From Spirochaetota bacterium (GTDB lineage Bacteria; Spirochaetota; UBA4802; UBA5550), in assembly GCA_003246895.1 (NCBI GenBank), contig QKCL01000069.1, forward strand, positions 1-64,000: a DNA stretch of 64,000 nt, written 5' to 3'. Shown here in pieces: positions 55,706 to 64,000 of this stretch. Numbering within the stretch: position 1 is the stretch's first letter; every line of letters starts with the position of its first letter. The position numbers and the translations under genes are program-made. The notes below the pieces were generated by a model. That model made no database searches. It worked only from the letters and a program-made list of their open reading frames with translations, and was not told the DNA's origin.

Positions 55706-56284
55706 ATGTTTAATACAGGAATTCTTGTTTTTAATGATGTGGAGGAGCTGGATTTTATCGGTCCCTTTGAAACAATGTCATACATTAATAAAATACGTCC
55801 TGAATCGACGAAGGTCTTCACAATTTCAGAAAATGGAGGAGAGATCCGCTGTTTTAACGGGCTGAAAGTTCTGACCGATTATTCAGTGGAAACCTGTCCT
55901 GAACTTGATATACTTATTGTTCCCGGCGGAAAAGGCAGAATAAAAGAGATGAAGAACGGGGTATTGCTGGAATTTATCAAATTACAGGACAGGTCTACAA
56001 AATATACCGCATCGGTCTGTACAGGAGCCTTTCTTCTTGCAAATGCCGGGCTGCTTGCACAGAGAAAGGCAACAACATATCATACTGCATTTGAGGAGCT
56101 TGCAGAATACGGCATAGATGTTCAGAAGTCCAAGGTGGTTTGTGACGGTAAATACGTTACTTCAGCCGGGGTAAGTTCAGGAATAGAACTGGGCTTATAT
56201 CTTATCAGGGAACTTTTCGGACTGGATAATGCCAGGGATGTTGCTTCCAAAATTGAATATGAAGTGGATGTTGAGAAACTTTAA
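55706..56284 (+). CDS. DJ-1/PfpI family protein
   Basis: The 192-aa protein has the flavodoxin-like fold of the DJ-1/PfpI superfamily. The nucleophile elbow is ASVCTGAFLLANAGLL, with Cys as the probable active residue. Related proteins include isocyanide hydratases and regulators of the AraC type without the DNA-binding part. The exact activity is unknown. AGGAGG precedes the ATG. It converges on the HAD gene with a 4-bp overlap. Confidence 0.8.
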   Translation: MFNTGILVFNDVEELDFIGPFETMSYINKIRPESTKVFTISENGGEIRCFNGLKVLTDYSVETCPELDILIVPGGKGRIKEMKNGVLLEFIKLQDRSTKYTASVCTGAFLLANAGLLAQRKATTYHTAFEELAEYGIDVQKSKVVCDGKYVTSAGVSSGIELGLYLIRELFGLDNARDVASKIEYEVDVEKL

Positions 56285-56871
56285 ATAAGTACAAGTTTTT
56301 CAAGGAGTATTCTTGTTTCTTCAAAGTTTTTTACATGATAACTTTTAATGCCGAGTTTTTCAGCTGATTCTACATTTTTTATGTTATCATCGAAGAATAC
56401 TATTTTTTCCGGAGGAATTCCGGTTTTTTCAATAACGTGAATAAAGGGAGCGGATTCAGGTTTAACAGATCCTATGAGGTGTGACGCAAAGGAATAGTGA
56501 AAGAACTGGTCTATTTTCCATTCCTTCAGTGCCCTTTCCCAGTGAAGTTCATTGCTGTTTGAAAGACAGGCAGTGGTATATTTTATTCTTAATTTCATGA
56601 GAAATTCAGAAGCTCCCGGGAACCATGATTTCGGCCAGAAATTAAAGTGTTCAATGAATTCACTGACAGTTGTGTCAAGTTTGAGTTCACTGATAATTTC
56701 CTGTGCGAATTCTTCAGATGTGCACCTGCCGGATTCATAGCTTTTAACAGTGCATGAAGAAATCCAGAAATCATTTAATAATTCTCCAGGTATGGGAAGC
56801 CATTGAGCCTTGAATGGAAGGCCTTCAAGTTCTATGAGTACTCCGCCCAGGTCAAAAAGAATCAGTTCCAT
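56281..56871 (-). CDS. HAD-superfamily hydrolase, YihX-like
   Basis: The 196-aa protein has motif I FDLGGV (nucleophile Asp), motif II CLSNSN, Lys in SVKPE and motif IV VFFDDNIKN, the set for HAD subfamily IA. Motif I has Gly where many phosphatases have a second Asp, as in E. coli YihX, a glucose-1-phosphate phosphatase. The substrate is not known. It follows the acetyltransferase gene by 1 nt, so they form an operon. Confidence 0.82.
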   Translation of the reverse strand: MELILFDLGGVLIELEGLPFKAQWLPIPGELLNDFWISSCTVKSYESGRCTSEEFAQEIISELKLDTTVSEFIEHFNFWPKSWFPGASEFLMKLRIKYTTACLSNSNELHWERALKEWKIDQFFHYSFASHLIGSVKPESAPFIHVIEKTGIPPEKIVFFDDNIKNVESAEKLGIKSYHVKNFEETRILLEKLVLI

Positions 56872-56872
56872 G

Positions 56873-57325
56873 TCAGATTTTATTTATAAGTGCAAAAAGA
56901 TTTGTACTGTTCCATTTTTCCTTACTGTAGAAATTAATTGCAGGGGTATTATTTCTGTCCGCAAGGAGCTGGAGTCTTTTATACCCCTTCTCCTTTGCAT
57001 AATTGACAAGAAAAGCCATGAACTGCGTTCCTATTCCCATTCCTCTATATTTTTTATCTATTACCAGATCCTCAATGAGTCCTGATTTTCCACCCTCTGC
57101 AGTGGATATAAGCTCCTGGATAGAACACATGCCTATAACATTGCCGTTTTCCTTTATTATAAAGAGCTGGCTTGAGCTGTTGTTCATAATCATCTCCAAC
57201 CCTTTTCTCTGCTTGTCATAATCAGCATGAAAGTCCTCTTCAATTTCAAAAAGCTGTTCAAGAAGCTTTATCATTTCGTCAATGTCTGCAGGTTCGGCAA
57301 AACCCATTGTAATATGATTCTTCAT
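56873..57325 (-). CDS. GNAT-family N-acetyltransferase
   Basis: The 150-aa protein has the GNAT core. The acetyl-CoA-binding loop is YRGMGIG (R/Q-x-x-G-x-G), preceded by the beta-strand LIEDLVIDKKY and followed by helix alpha-3 FMAFLVNYAKEKGY and the motif NTPAINFYSKEKW. The acceptor substrate is unknown. It is upstream of the HAD gene in the same unit. TGAGGAAATA-type purines lie before its ATG. Confidence 0.82.
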   Translation of the reverse strand: MKNHITMGFAEPADIDEMIKLLEQLFEIEEDFHADYDKQRKGLEMIMNNSSSQLFIIKENGNVIGMCSIQELISTAEGGKSGLIEDLVIDKKYRGMGIGTQFMAFLVNYAKEKGYKRLQLLADRNNTPAINFYSKEKWNSTNLFALINKI

Positions 57326-57346
57326 TATTTCCTCGTGTACTGATTT

Positions 57347-57991
57347 TTATACTTTTTTAAAAGCTGAAATTACACCATGGCACCTGCATGCTGTACAGAT
57401 CAGCAGATTGTTCTTTGATGTATTGTTTACTCTGTCAAGGGCATTGAAAAGCTGTTCAGAATGATATCCCCCGATGCCCGGGCCAAGCTGAAAGCTCTGG
57501 AGCACAATTGTTTCATAATCGTTGAGGCTCACTGAACCGAGAATATCATACATGTTCGGTTTTCTAGGAAGTTTTGTATGAGTGCATATCTTTTCAGGTT
57601 CAGGGCAGTTGTCAGGGCATTTGAATGTTGCGTGGCTCACATAGAGGTCTATGCTTACACCTCTCAGCGGGTTAGGTACAATTGGGTCGACTGAAAGGGG
57701 AACTTCTGTCTGGCTGATTTTCCCGCCTCTCTTTAGGTTGATCCATTGTGCAGCCAGATGTATTGGAAGCGCGGGTATAATCCATTCAGGTTTATTGTTC
57801 TGTGTCAGATTCTCAAGCATCCACTGTATCCCTTCAGCCTGGATAAGTATATTATCAGGTGCTTCTGTGTGTCTCAGTGATTCAGTGTCAGGGTCAATGA
57901 TTTTAAACCTGAATTTTTCATTTTTACAGAGCCTTGAATATGCTCTTTGTCCAAAATGTCCTGCTCCGATAATCCAGATTTCTTCGTACAT
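57347..57991 (-). CDS. Uncharacterised protein with NAD-binding-like N-terminus and cysteine cluster
   Basis: The 214-aa protein begins with a Rossmann-type glycine motif (IWIIGAGHFGQRAYSRL) and an acidic end of the second strand (IIDPD), as in NAD-binding and TrkA-N-like domains. The middle region has a Cys pattern (FKCPDNCPEPEKICTH), and the end has LLICTACRCHG with three cysteines, together suggesting a metal or Fe-S site. I recognise no family with known function. The start is the ATG at 57991, with AGAGG 8 nt upstream; an in-frame GTG 9 nt earlier overlaps the ribosome site. Confidence 0.6.
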   Translation of the reverse strand: MYEEIWIIGAGHFGQRAYSRLCKNEKFRFKIIDPDTESLRHTEAPDNILIQAEGIQWMLENLTQNNKPEWIIPALPIHLAAQWINLKRGGKISQTEVPLSVDPIVPNPLRGVSIDLYVSHATFKCPDNCPEPEKICTHTKLPRKPNMYDILGSVSLNDYETIVLQSFQLGPGIGGYHSEQLFNALDRVNNTSKNNLLICTACRCHGVISAFKKV

Positions 57992-58145
57992 GATAGACAC
58001 CTCTTGGTTAAGGTTTTAGGGAGCATTTAAAGTATCAAGAATAACAAAGTATAATGCGGTGAGTCATGGCTACATGTTGAAGCTCCCATGAATAAGCTTA
58101 ACAGTAAAAAAGGAACTGTTCCAGTACTTTTTGCATGCACTTTTA

Positions 58146-58190
58146 AAAACCGGTATTTATAATGATTCTGAAATAATAAATACCGGTTTT
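58146..58190 (-). repeat. Long inverted repeat (15-bp arms), member of AAAACCGGTATTT family, probable terminator
   Basis: AAAACCGGTATTTAT (58146-58160) and ATAAATACCGGTTTT (58176-58190) are perfect reverse complements with a 15-nt loop. It lies 36 nt beyond the stop of the minus-strand lipoprotein gene and is followed on that strand by five T, so it can serve as its terminator. The same arm sequence recurs at 31376-31388, so it is also a dispersed repeat. Confidence 0.68.
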
Positions 58191-58226
58191 ATCAGGTGTT
58201 ATATCCTGATGTTTATTAAAAGTTTT

Positions 58227-58676
58227 TTACTTAAATTCATCATTCCATGGTTTGATTGCGAAGTTGCTGAATTTTGATGTGTAGTCAATGGTCATTCTTA
58301 TTTCAGGAACCTTGTTCTTTTTTGAAAAATTTCCTTTAAATCTGATTATGGTTGCTTCAAGGTCCTTTATCCTGTATGCTTCTGCGTATTCGAGTGAAAC
58401 AAATTTTCCATAGACCTGTTCCAGTGCATCAAAGAGTTCCCTCTGCCTGTCAGGTTCAAAGGCGGAGATCATATCTTCAGTAGCTTCCTTGCTGGCCAGA
58501 TGAGCAACATGTCCCTGACTGGATGCCTTGAAGAGTCTGTTAAGAATATCTTCAGCAATTTTAATCTTTTCAGCGATGTCCTTTTTATTCTCAACCTTGA
58601 TTCTTTCTTCCTTGCATGAAATAATAGAAGTGAAAATAGCAAAAATTATTACAGTCTTTATAAGTTTTCTTATCAT
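58227..58676 (-). CDS. Small lipoprotein, function unknown
   Basis: The 149-aa precursor has a lipoprotein signal peptide ending in the lipobox IISC (Cys21). The mature part is charged, with a helical first half (about 25-90) and a beta-rich second half (about 95-149), like small ligand-binding or secretion-chaperone folds. It is next to a histidine kinase gene on the same strand but 82 nt from it. I recognise no family. Confidence 0.65.
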   Translation of the reverse strand: MIRKLIKTVIIFAIFTSIISCKEERIKVENKKDIAEKIKIAEDILNRLFKASSQGHVAHLASKEATEDMISAFEPDRQRELFDALEQVYGKFVSLEYAEAYRIKDLEATIIRFKGNFSKKNKVPEIRMTIDYTSKFSNFAIKPWNDEFK

Positions 58677-58758
58677 TTTTATTCAACCTGAATGTTTTTA
58701 TTTTTTTTAATTCCCGAAGTTAATTCGTCAAGTATATTGCTGATATTTTTTATTGTCT

Positions 58759-60177
58759 TTAAAGAGGCATTACCTCATCTGAATTTTCCGAAGGATCAAT
58801 AATGAAATTTATTCTGAAAAGTGTTCCCTGGTCGAGTTTTTTAATATCAATTTCGGTTTTGTGCTTTTTCAGTATTTTCTGGCTCAGGGAAAGACCAATG
58901 CCTGTCCCCTTTCCTTTGTTCTTTGTTGTAAAAAATGGAGTCCAGATTTTGGGAAGAATATGATCTGGGATGCCCCCTCCATTATCTTCAATATCGAGTT
59001 CCACCATAGTATTATTCAGTTTAGTTGTAATAATAATCTGTCCGTTGAAGTCTGTATTTTCCTTTCTGCCAAGAATGGCGTCTTTGGAGTTTATAATGAG
59101 ATTTATGAAGACCTGTTCAAGGGACAGGTTATCTCCGGTAATTTTGGGAAGAGTATCATCAAGAATAAAAACTATTTCAATGTCATTTTTTCTGAGCTGT
59201 TCCTTCAGGAGGTCTATTGAATTTAATATGCATACATTCAGATCAACAGGACGGAATGTATATCCCCTCTTTCTTGAAAATGTTCTGATATGGTCAATTA
59301 TTGAAGAGGATCTGTCTACGAGGCCCACAATTCTGTTCAGGTCAGCTATGGCCTGTTTTTCATTGAAATCATCATAATTAATATCATCTATCATGTTCTG
59401 GGATACTCCCTTTATTCCTGTCAAAGGCTGAGCCAGTTCATGAGCAATACCTGTTGTAATTTCTGCAAGGCTTGCGTGTCTGGAGAGCTGCTGAATCTCT
59501 GTGTCCTTCTGTGCGATGACTCTTCTAAGCTGGTCATTGTTCTGTCTGAGTCTTGTAATTCTCTGGTCCAGAATAATATTCTGATCAACAACATTGGTGA
59601 GTTTGTAGTTGATGCTGAAGAGTTTTCTGGAAAATTCAAAGAGTATAACCAGATAAGTCAGAATAAAATGAATTATTACACCCAGAAGCAGATAATTTGA
59701 GTCTTTCCCATATGTAAGATTCCAGATTAAAAAAACAATCGGAAAAATCAGTATGGATGAAATATAGGGTTTAATGAGGAGCTTGTCGTATATTCTGATT
59801 ATTATTCCCATATATATTATTATATGAAGTATTGAAAGAATTCTGAACCTCTGGTCGTGAAGAAAAATGAGTATTGGTAAAATCATAATCAGGAAAAGAA
59901 CCAGTTTTTTTAAAAATTCTTTCTTAAGAACAGGGAAAAAATCTAGAATAAGGTATGCAAAGGTATAGGGGAAAAGAATAAGCCCCATATATATCATTAA
60001 CTGTGATCCTGCTGTTTCTATTCCGTTATATTTTAATGAAAGCGGTACAGTAATGAGCAGTACTGGTACGAGGTTAAGAATAAGCAGCTTACCCAGCCAG
60101 TTTCTGAAAAAGATCAGAAGATGAATCCAGATGAAGAAAAGAATGAAGAGCAGGATGTTAAACAGTGAAAGTGCCAA
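58759..60177 (-). CDS. Membrane-bound sensor histidine kinase
   Basis: The 472-aa kinase has six to seven hydrophobic helices in the first 185 residues with little periplasmic sequence, a coiled coil (about 190-230), HisKA (phospho-acceptor H246 in GIAHELAQPL) and HATPase (N box INSKDA, DNGGGIP, KGTGIGLSL). Its C-terminus is close to NtrB/DctB-type kinases. No receiver domain is attached and no response regulator is adjacent. A membrane-embedded signal such as a lipid or redox cue is possible. Confidence 0.87.
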   Translation of the reverse strand: MALSLFNILLFILFFIWIHLLIFFRNWLGKLLILNLVPVLLITVPLSLKYNGIETAGSQLMIYMGLILFPYTFAYLILDFFPVLKKEFLKKLVLFLIMILPILIFLHDQRFRILSILHIIIYMGIIIRIYDKLLIKPYISSILIFPIVFLIWNLTYGKDSNYLLLGVIIHFILTYLVILFEFSRKLFSINYKLTNVVDQNIILDQRITRLRQNNDQLRRVIAQKDTEIQQLSRHASLAEITTGIAHELAQPLTGIKGVSQNMIDDINYDDFNEKQAIADLNRIVGLVDRSSSIIDHIRTFSRKRGYTFRPVDLNVCILNSIDLLKEQLRKNDIEIVFILDDTLPKITGDNLSLEQVFINLIINSKDAILGRKENTDFNGQIIITTKLNNTMVELDIEDNGGGIPDHILPKIWTPFFTTKNKGKGTGIGLSLSQKILKKHKTEIDIKKLDQGTLFRINFIIDPSENSDEVMPL

Positions 60178-60198
60178 TTCCGGTTCCTGTTCCCGCAG

Positions 60199-61047
60199 TT
60201 ACTTTATTCCGGCGTATTCGGATTTTTCAGTGTAAATTACAAGATTTTCTGAAATGGTGAAAAAGTATGTAATTCTGATTTTAAACTGTGAAGGCAGGTT
60301 GTTCAGAGAAAATTCATTTTTTAATGATCCAGGAACTGTTTTTATCTCCTTCAAGCCCCATACCCTGTTCAAGGGGCCATCATTTGCCAGCCTTTCGTCG
60401 GTAATTAAGACTGTACCTGTAAATATTTTGTCAATGCTGAGGGAAGGTGATGAACCGGTTTTCTGTTCCGGGTATAAAATTTCTATCATTACAGCACTGC
60501 CGTTGAATTTTACTTCCGGATTACCCTGATCAAGGATGCCTATCTCCATTTTAGATTCCTTTGGATCGTACCTTCTTATATTAAGAAATGCCCCTTTGTC
60601 ACCAATACTGCCGTAGTTTTTTCTGTTTCCATCACGTCCGGGGATAATGGCCTTGACCCTTCCATGATTTCTGTGTGTGATATAAAAAGGTTTTCCTCCT
60701 ATTGATACTGCGTCTTTGTCCATTTTAACAGAGAATCTGCCAGTGAATTTTCCGTCCCCGTCAAGGTCAACATTGAGCTGCGAAAAAAGCATGTCCCGTT
60801 CAGTAAGTGAGTTTTTGTTGAGTGTTCCCCTTGCAATGGTTTTTTCATTTAAGATGACTGATTTTTCATCAGAAAATATTTCAGGATTCAGACCGCGGTA
60901 AGTTGTATAGAAGGATAGAGCGTAGCTGCCGTTTCCGGTGTTTTTCAGGGATATACCCTTTATTCCTATCTCTGGTGTTGAATCAGCAAAGATAAAGTTC
61001 TGCATCAGCAAAAGCATAATTATAATAATAGGCAGCATCTTTTTCAT
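60199..61047 (-). CDS. Exported protein of unknown function
   Basis: The 282-aa precursor has a signal peptide (hydrophobic residues about 4-20). The mature part is beta-rich and resembles no recognised family. It includes a D-x-D-x-D-G-type loop (DLDGDGKFTG) that may bind calcium. The start is the ATG at 61047; the frame extends 15 nt upstream only to a TTG. It follows the nitroreductase gene closely on the same strand, so they may be co-transcribed. Confidence 0.62.
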   Translation of the reverse strand: MKKMLPIIIIMLLLMQNFIFADSTPEIGIKGISLKNTGNGSYALSFYTTYRGLNPEIFSDEKSVILNEKTIARGTLNKNSLTERDMLFSQLNVDLDGDGKFTGRFSVKMDKDAVSIGGKPFYITHRNHGRVKAIIPGRDGNRKNYGSIGDKGAFLNIRRYDPKESKMEIGILDQGNPEVKFNGSAVMIEILYPEQKTGSSPSLSIDKIFTGTVLITDERLANDGPLNRVWGLKEIKTVPGSLKNEFSLNNLPSQFKIRITYFFTISENLVIYTEKSEYAGIK

Positions 61048-61062
61048 TTTAATATCCCGCAA

Positions 61063-61569
61063 CTATATGTATTTAATAAGAATCTCTGAAATTTCTTTTC
61101 TTTTGTCTGTGCCGGGGCTTTTTTCATTTCCGTAGCCAAAGGCTACAACAGCAACGAGTTCATTTTTTTCGCCGGGCAGGAGAATTTCGGAGACCTTCTC
61201 CTTCTGATTTAATATTTCTCCGAGCCATACCGCACCCAATCCAAGGTCATGGGCCTTGAGGAGCATGTTCTGAATGGCAGCCCCTATACTCATTAGGTCC
61301 TTATCCCTGTTGTATCCGTCTGCGGTATTGTAGAAAACTGCAATTGCCAGTTTTGACTCTGTCATTATGTTTTTGTAATGTGTCAGATCGGAAAGTTTTT
61401 CCTTTACGGCCTGATTCCTTATTACAATGAATCTCCATGGCTGATTGTTCAGGCCTGAAGGGGCCCATCTTGCAGCTTCAAGAATCGCTTCAACGGATTC
61501 ATTATCTATTTCACGATCAGTATATTTCCTCACCGATCTCCGTGATTTTATTGTATCTGATATGGACAT
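61063..61569 (-). CDS. Nitroreductase-family FMN oxidoreductase
   Basis: The 168-aa protein has the nitroreductase FMN-binding motifs SRRSVRKYTDREI, AARWAPSGLNNQPWRF and GLGAVWLGE. It is short for the family (usually 180-220 aa), of the compact type common in anaerobes. Its substrate is unknown; NAD(P)H-dependent reduction of nitro or quinone compounds is typical of the family. The gene upstream on the same strand encodes another exported protein. Confidence 0.85.
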   Translation of the reverse strand: MSISDTIKSRRSVRKYTDREIDNESVEAILEAARWAPSGLNNQPWRFIVIRNQAVKEKLSDLTHYKNIMTESKLAIAVFYNTADGYNRDKDLMSIGAAIQNMLLKAHDLGLGAVWLGEILNQKEKVSEILLPGEKNELVAVVAFGYGNEKSPGTDKRKEISEILIKYI

Positions 61570-61614
61570 GTCTCTTCCTGAAAGTAAAGGTTCAGCGGAA
61601 TGAATATATTGAAA

Positions 61615-62322
61615 TCAGTTGGCCGATGCAAGATAATTTTGAAGTTTGGCCTGTTTCTCTCCCAGTTTTTTTATATGGGTGTTGATTATTCGTTCGAAGT
61701 CTGTTTCGCCGTTTATTATTCTGAATCTTTCACTTTCAACGTTGCTCAGGCGCGTTGTAATTTTGATTCTGCTTGCCTCCTCGGCGTAGCGCCTGGCCTC
61801 TTTCCAGTATGGCAGCGCTTCCCTGTAGAGTTGATCCGCGATTTTCAGGCTCTCACTGATCTCCTTGGCAAAGGTCTGATCGTAGAAATAAATTCTCTTC
61901 TTGTCATACCTTACGGCGATTTTCATGTAGTTGCGCATAATAAGCAGATTTATATGCATGAACATTATTTTTCGGTATTTAAGATATTCCTGTTCGGTTT
62001 CAACTTTCACGAGAGCATTTATGGGATGTCTGAACTTGCTGTTAAGGGCAATTTTAAGCATCCTTATGTTCCTTCTCAGTGAGTTTTCATTGTAGTAGAG
62101 TTTCATTCCGTAGAGCTGGTAATAGTCCTCCAGAAAATGCGGATGGGTGTAGTTGTGCATCCTGATTCTGGGAATATAATCAGAAAATGGAACATATTTA
62201 TCCCTGCTTTTGGGGTCTGAAAAGTACTGAAACTGGTAATCATCCCCCATTGAAATGGTCGGAATAAGCAGTATCAGCACCAGAATAAATACAATTTTCT
62301 GTTTAAAGGAATAGCATTTCAT
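61615..62322 (-). CDS. Exported helical protein of unknown function
   Basis: The 235-aa precursor has a signal peptide (hydrophobic residues about 8-25). The mature part is helical and rich in Tyr, Arg and Lys (LYYNENSLRRNIRMLKIALNS-type pattern, then a long helix from about 160 to 235). No family with known function is recognised. It lies between the nitroreductase and PAS-protein genes on the same strand. Confidence 0.6.
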   Translation of the reverse strand: MKCYSFKQKIVFILVLILLIPTISMGDDYQFQYFSDPKSRDKYVPFSDYIPRIRMHNYTHPHFLEDYYQLYGMKLYYNENSLRRNIRMLKIALNSKFRHPINALVKVETEQEYLKYRKIMFMHINLLIMRNYMKIAVRYDKKRIYFYDQTFAKEISESLKIADQLYREALPYWKEARRYAEEASRIKITTRLSNVESERFRIINGETDFERIINTHIKKLGEKQAKLQNYLASAN

Positions 62323-62421
62323 ATTTCAGTTTATCGGAAAATTTTTGCCGGGAGTAAAATAAATAAATGGCACATCTTCCCGTTTTATTGCAGGAGAGTT
62401 CCATGCCGTAATCAGCGGAGT

Positions 62422-63765
62422 CTATTTTTCAAAGGCCGTGATGTTTACCAGTACAATATCACCATTATTGTTGAAAACAGCATGGTTTGTGAGTCTGAGC
62501 TTTTTGTCCTGACCCTTTACTGTAAATCTGATCTTTGAGGAGCTTTCAGGAGAAGACGGAGTGAGTTCTGAAATCAATGTCAGGAACTTCTCCTTCTCCT
62601 CTTCGCTGAGAAGATCAAAGAAATTGAATGAATGTATATCGTTAATAGGTATTTCGAAGCGTTCTGAAAAGTTTCTATTAATGAATTTTATTTTTCCGTC
62701 TGTATCAATCTGGCACATGAGGTGAGGAGTCTCCTCCATGAGTATTTTCTGCTGCAGTTCATTCTGATGAAAGATGAATTCTTCTTCTATCCTTTTTAAT
62801 GTCCCTTCAAATATGTGAACAATTGCCTTGTATGTGAGAATGTCAGATGCAGTTACAGTGTCAAAGAAAAGGGTTACATCAATGACGGCTGCTCTCCTTA
62901 CATGCCTGTCAATCCTGCCCGGGATTATAAGTAAAATCCTGTTTTCGTTTTCAATCCAGCTGTTATGGGAGAAGAATTCGGGATCTGCATCACTGTCCAG
63001 TGTCATGTAGTTCCCATGGTCAAATTTTTTCCAGTCAAGGTTGAAGTTGCTCTCATTCAGTTTGATTGAATAAAAACGTGATTCAGGCTCACCTGTAGTT
63101 GAATGGAGAGTGCATTGACCGCTGCATTCTTCCATGAGGTATACATTTTTTGAAGGCCTGTAGCGTTTGAGCTCGTTGAGTGTGAAGTTTATTGTCCGGT
63201 CTTTTGAAATAAAGCCGTTAAGTTTTGCCGCAATATTCCCGATGTATTTTTCATTGCTCAGCTTTGCCCTGGAGTGCTGGTAATGGATGATCAGGTCTGT
63301 GATGTTTATGAGAAATCCTTCGGACTTGATCATGTTATTCTCATTGTCATAGTAGTTGTTCATCAGTGTCAGTGTATAATATGAATATCCGGTTGCAGGA
63401 TTTACTATGGTGTTTTCAAATTTTAGGCTTCTTATGCTGTTATCAAAGGAGAGGAGAATCGTGTCAATGATTTCATCTCTCTCCTTCTCGGGAATCATGT
63501 CTCTGTAGAAGTCCAGTTCCATTATATTGGTTTCGAGCCTGAAGAAGCTTTTCAGGATATCATCTACAATAAATATCTGTTCCCGTCTGTCATATTCCCA
63601 GCATCCAAGTATAAACTCGTCTGCAGGTTTTGAGAATTTATGTGAATCTTTTATGGATATAACCTCATCTATCCGGTCAATATTGATCTGATTTTCGATG
63701 AGTTTTTTCAGAAGATCATTTTCTTCACGAAGTTCATTTAGTGTTTTTTCTTTTTGATTTCCCAT
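62422..63765 (-). CDS. Multi-PAS sensory protein without recognisable output domain
   Basis: The 447-aa soluble protein has a short coiled coil (5-25), a PAS-like domain (about 50-165), a GAF-like middle (about 180-325) and a C-terminal PAS (about 345-445; MCQIDTDGKIKFINRNFSERFEI). No kinase, cyclase, phosphodiesterase or DNA-binding region follows. It may relay a signal by protein contact. The gene is divergent from the truncated universal stress gene at the window edge. Confidence 0.7.
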   Translation of the reverse strand: MGNQKEKTLNELREENDLLKKLIENQINIDRIDEVISIKDSHKFSKPADEFILGCWEYDRREQIFIVDDILKSFFRLETNIMELDFYRDMIPEKERDEIIDTILLSFDNSIRSLKFENTIVNPATGYSYYTLTLMNNYYDNENNMIKSEGFLINITDLIIHYQHSRAKLSNEKYIGNIAAKLNGFISKDRTINFTLNELKRYRPSKNVYLMEECSGQCTLHSTTGEPESRFYSIKLNESNFNLDWKKFDHGNYMTLDSDADPEFFSHNSWIENENRILLIIPGRIDRHVRRAAVIDVTLFFDTVTASDILTYKAIVHIFEGTLKRIEEEFIFHQNELQQKILMEETPHLMCQIDTDGKIKFINRNFSERFEIPINDIHSFNFFDLLSEEEKEKFLTLISELTPSSPESSSKIRFTVKGQDKKLRLTNHAVFNNNGDIVLVNITAFEK

Positions 63766-63864
63766 ATTTTAACCATCTCATATATTAAAAATACAATAAA
63801 ATATTTGAAAAAAAAAATAATCTGGGTATAATATACACAGAATTTTTTCTCAGAGAGGTGCCAT

Positions 63865-64000
63865 ATGTTTAGAGAAGGGATGAAGATCCTTGTCGCTCTT
63901 GGATTTACCGATAAACCTGACACGGTTCTCGGTGAGGCCGTAAAGATTGCCAGAAAATATAAGGCAAAGTTATATGCAATGCATGTAATTGCCGAAGTCC
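63865..64000 (+). CDS. Universal stress protein (UspA) family, 5' end only
   Basis: The first 45 codons of an ORF run off the window. They read MFREGMKILVALGFTDKPD and then an AVKIARKYKAKLYAMHVI helix-strand unit, the N-terminal pattern of UspA-like nucleotide-binding proteins. AGAGAGGTG lies just upstream of the ATG. The C-terminal nucleotide-binding motif is not in the window. Confidence 0.65.
   Translation, partial: MFREGMKILVALGFTDKPDTVLGEAVKIARKYKAKLYAMHVIAEV

Noticed and set aside
56281-56871. Gly in place of the second Asp in HAD motif I as a lost active site
   Set aside because: DLG[GN]V is normal for YihX-type HAD proteins; the nucleophile Asp is intact.

Overview
The window is an AT-rich (roughly 38% G+C by eye) piece of a bacterial chromosome, densely packed with genes on both strands that start behind strong Shine-Dalgarno sites. 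The organism looks like an anaerobic, nitrogen-fixing, motile, double-membraned bacterium. The evidence is a periplasmic octahaem cytochrome, lipoproteins and secreted proteins, a nif cluster with nifI1/nifI2 between nifH and nifD, a nine-gene V/A-type ATPase instead of an F-type enzyme, hydrogenase-maturation genes, and many chemotaxis-type and two-component proteins. The phylum cannot be fixed from this sequence. The V-ATPase order (G/H-I-K-E-C-F-A-B-D) resembles Thermus and clostridial operons, not the usual spirochaete order. TGA, TAA and TAG are all used as stops and TGG is common, so the code is standard.

Layout. 1-2.7 kb: a rho-independent terminator, then an octahaem tetrathionate-reductase-type cytochrome and its cytochrome b partner. 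2.8-8.1 kb: a BASS-type transporter, a PocR-PAS sensor, a CheY-like receiver, an HD hydrolase, a 59-aa ORF, biotin synthase behind a BirA-like operator, and a thioesterase. 8.2-13.05 kb (minus strand): a four-gene signalling operon of CheY, CheX, an ammonium transporter fused to a CheA-like kinase, and a SpoIIE phosphatase. 13.05-13.9 kb: a long regulatory region with dyads and a sigma-54 promoter. 13.9-24.1 kb: nifH-I1-I2-D-K-E-N-B-fdx-V. 24.1-28.1 kb (minus): a 1335-aa exported protein made of about 35 copies of a short aromatic/proline motif. 28.4-33.6 kb: a thioredoxin-reductase-like flavoprotein, an antiporter fused to a PTS IIA domain, an HD-GYP protein, a broken XRE regulator and a small cysteine-rich exported protein. 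33.8-39.6 kb: an ABC-F ATPase, then a LytS/LytTR pair with a CstA-type transporter. 39.7-48.2 kb: the V-ATPase operon, whose K subunit carries the Na+ ligands known from Enterococcus hirae. 48.2-64 kb: sensor kinases, a 4Fe-4S protein, hypAB, a chemoreceptor, small enzymes and several exported proteins of unknown function, ending in the start of a UspA-like gene.

How it fits together. The strongest theme is nitrogen control. A divergent ammonium-sensing phosphorelay faces a sigma-54-driven nif operon that also carries its own PII-type switch proteins, NifI1 and NifI2. A second theme is sodium bioenergetics: a probable Na+-type V-ATPase, a cation/proton antiporter and a BASS-family carrier. 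The best candidate for an undescribed system is the cheY-cheX-amt/kinase-spoIIE operon. The best candidate for an undescribed protein family is the 1335-aa repeat protein next to nifV.
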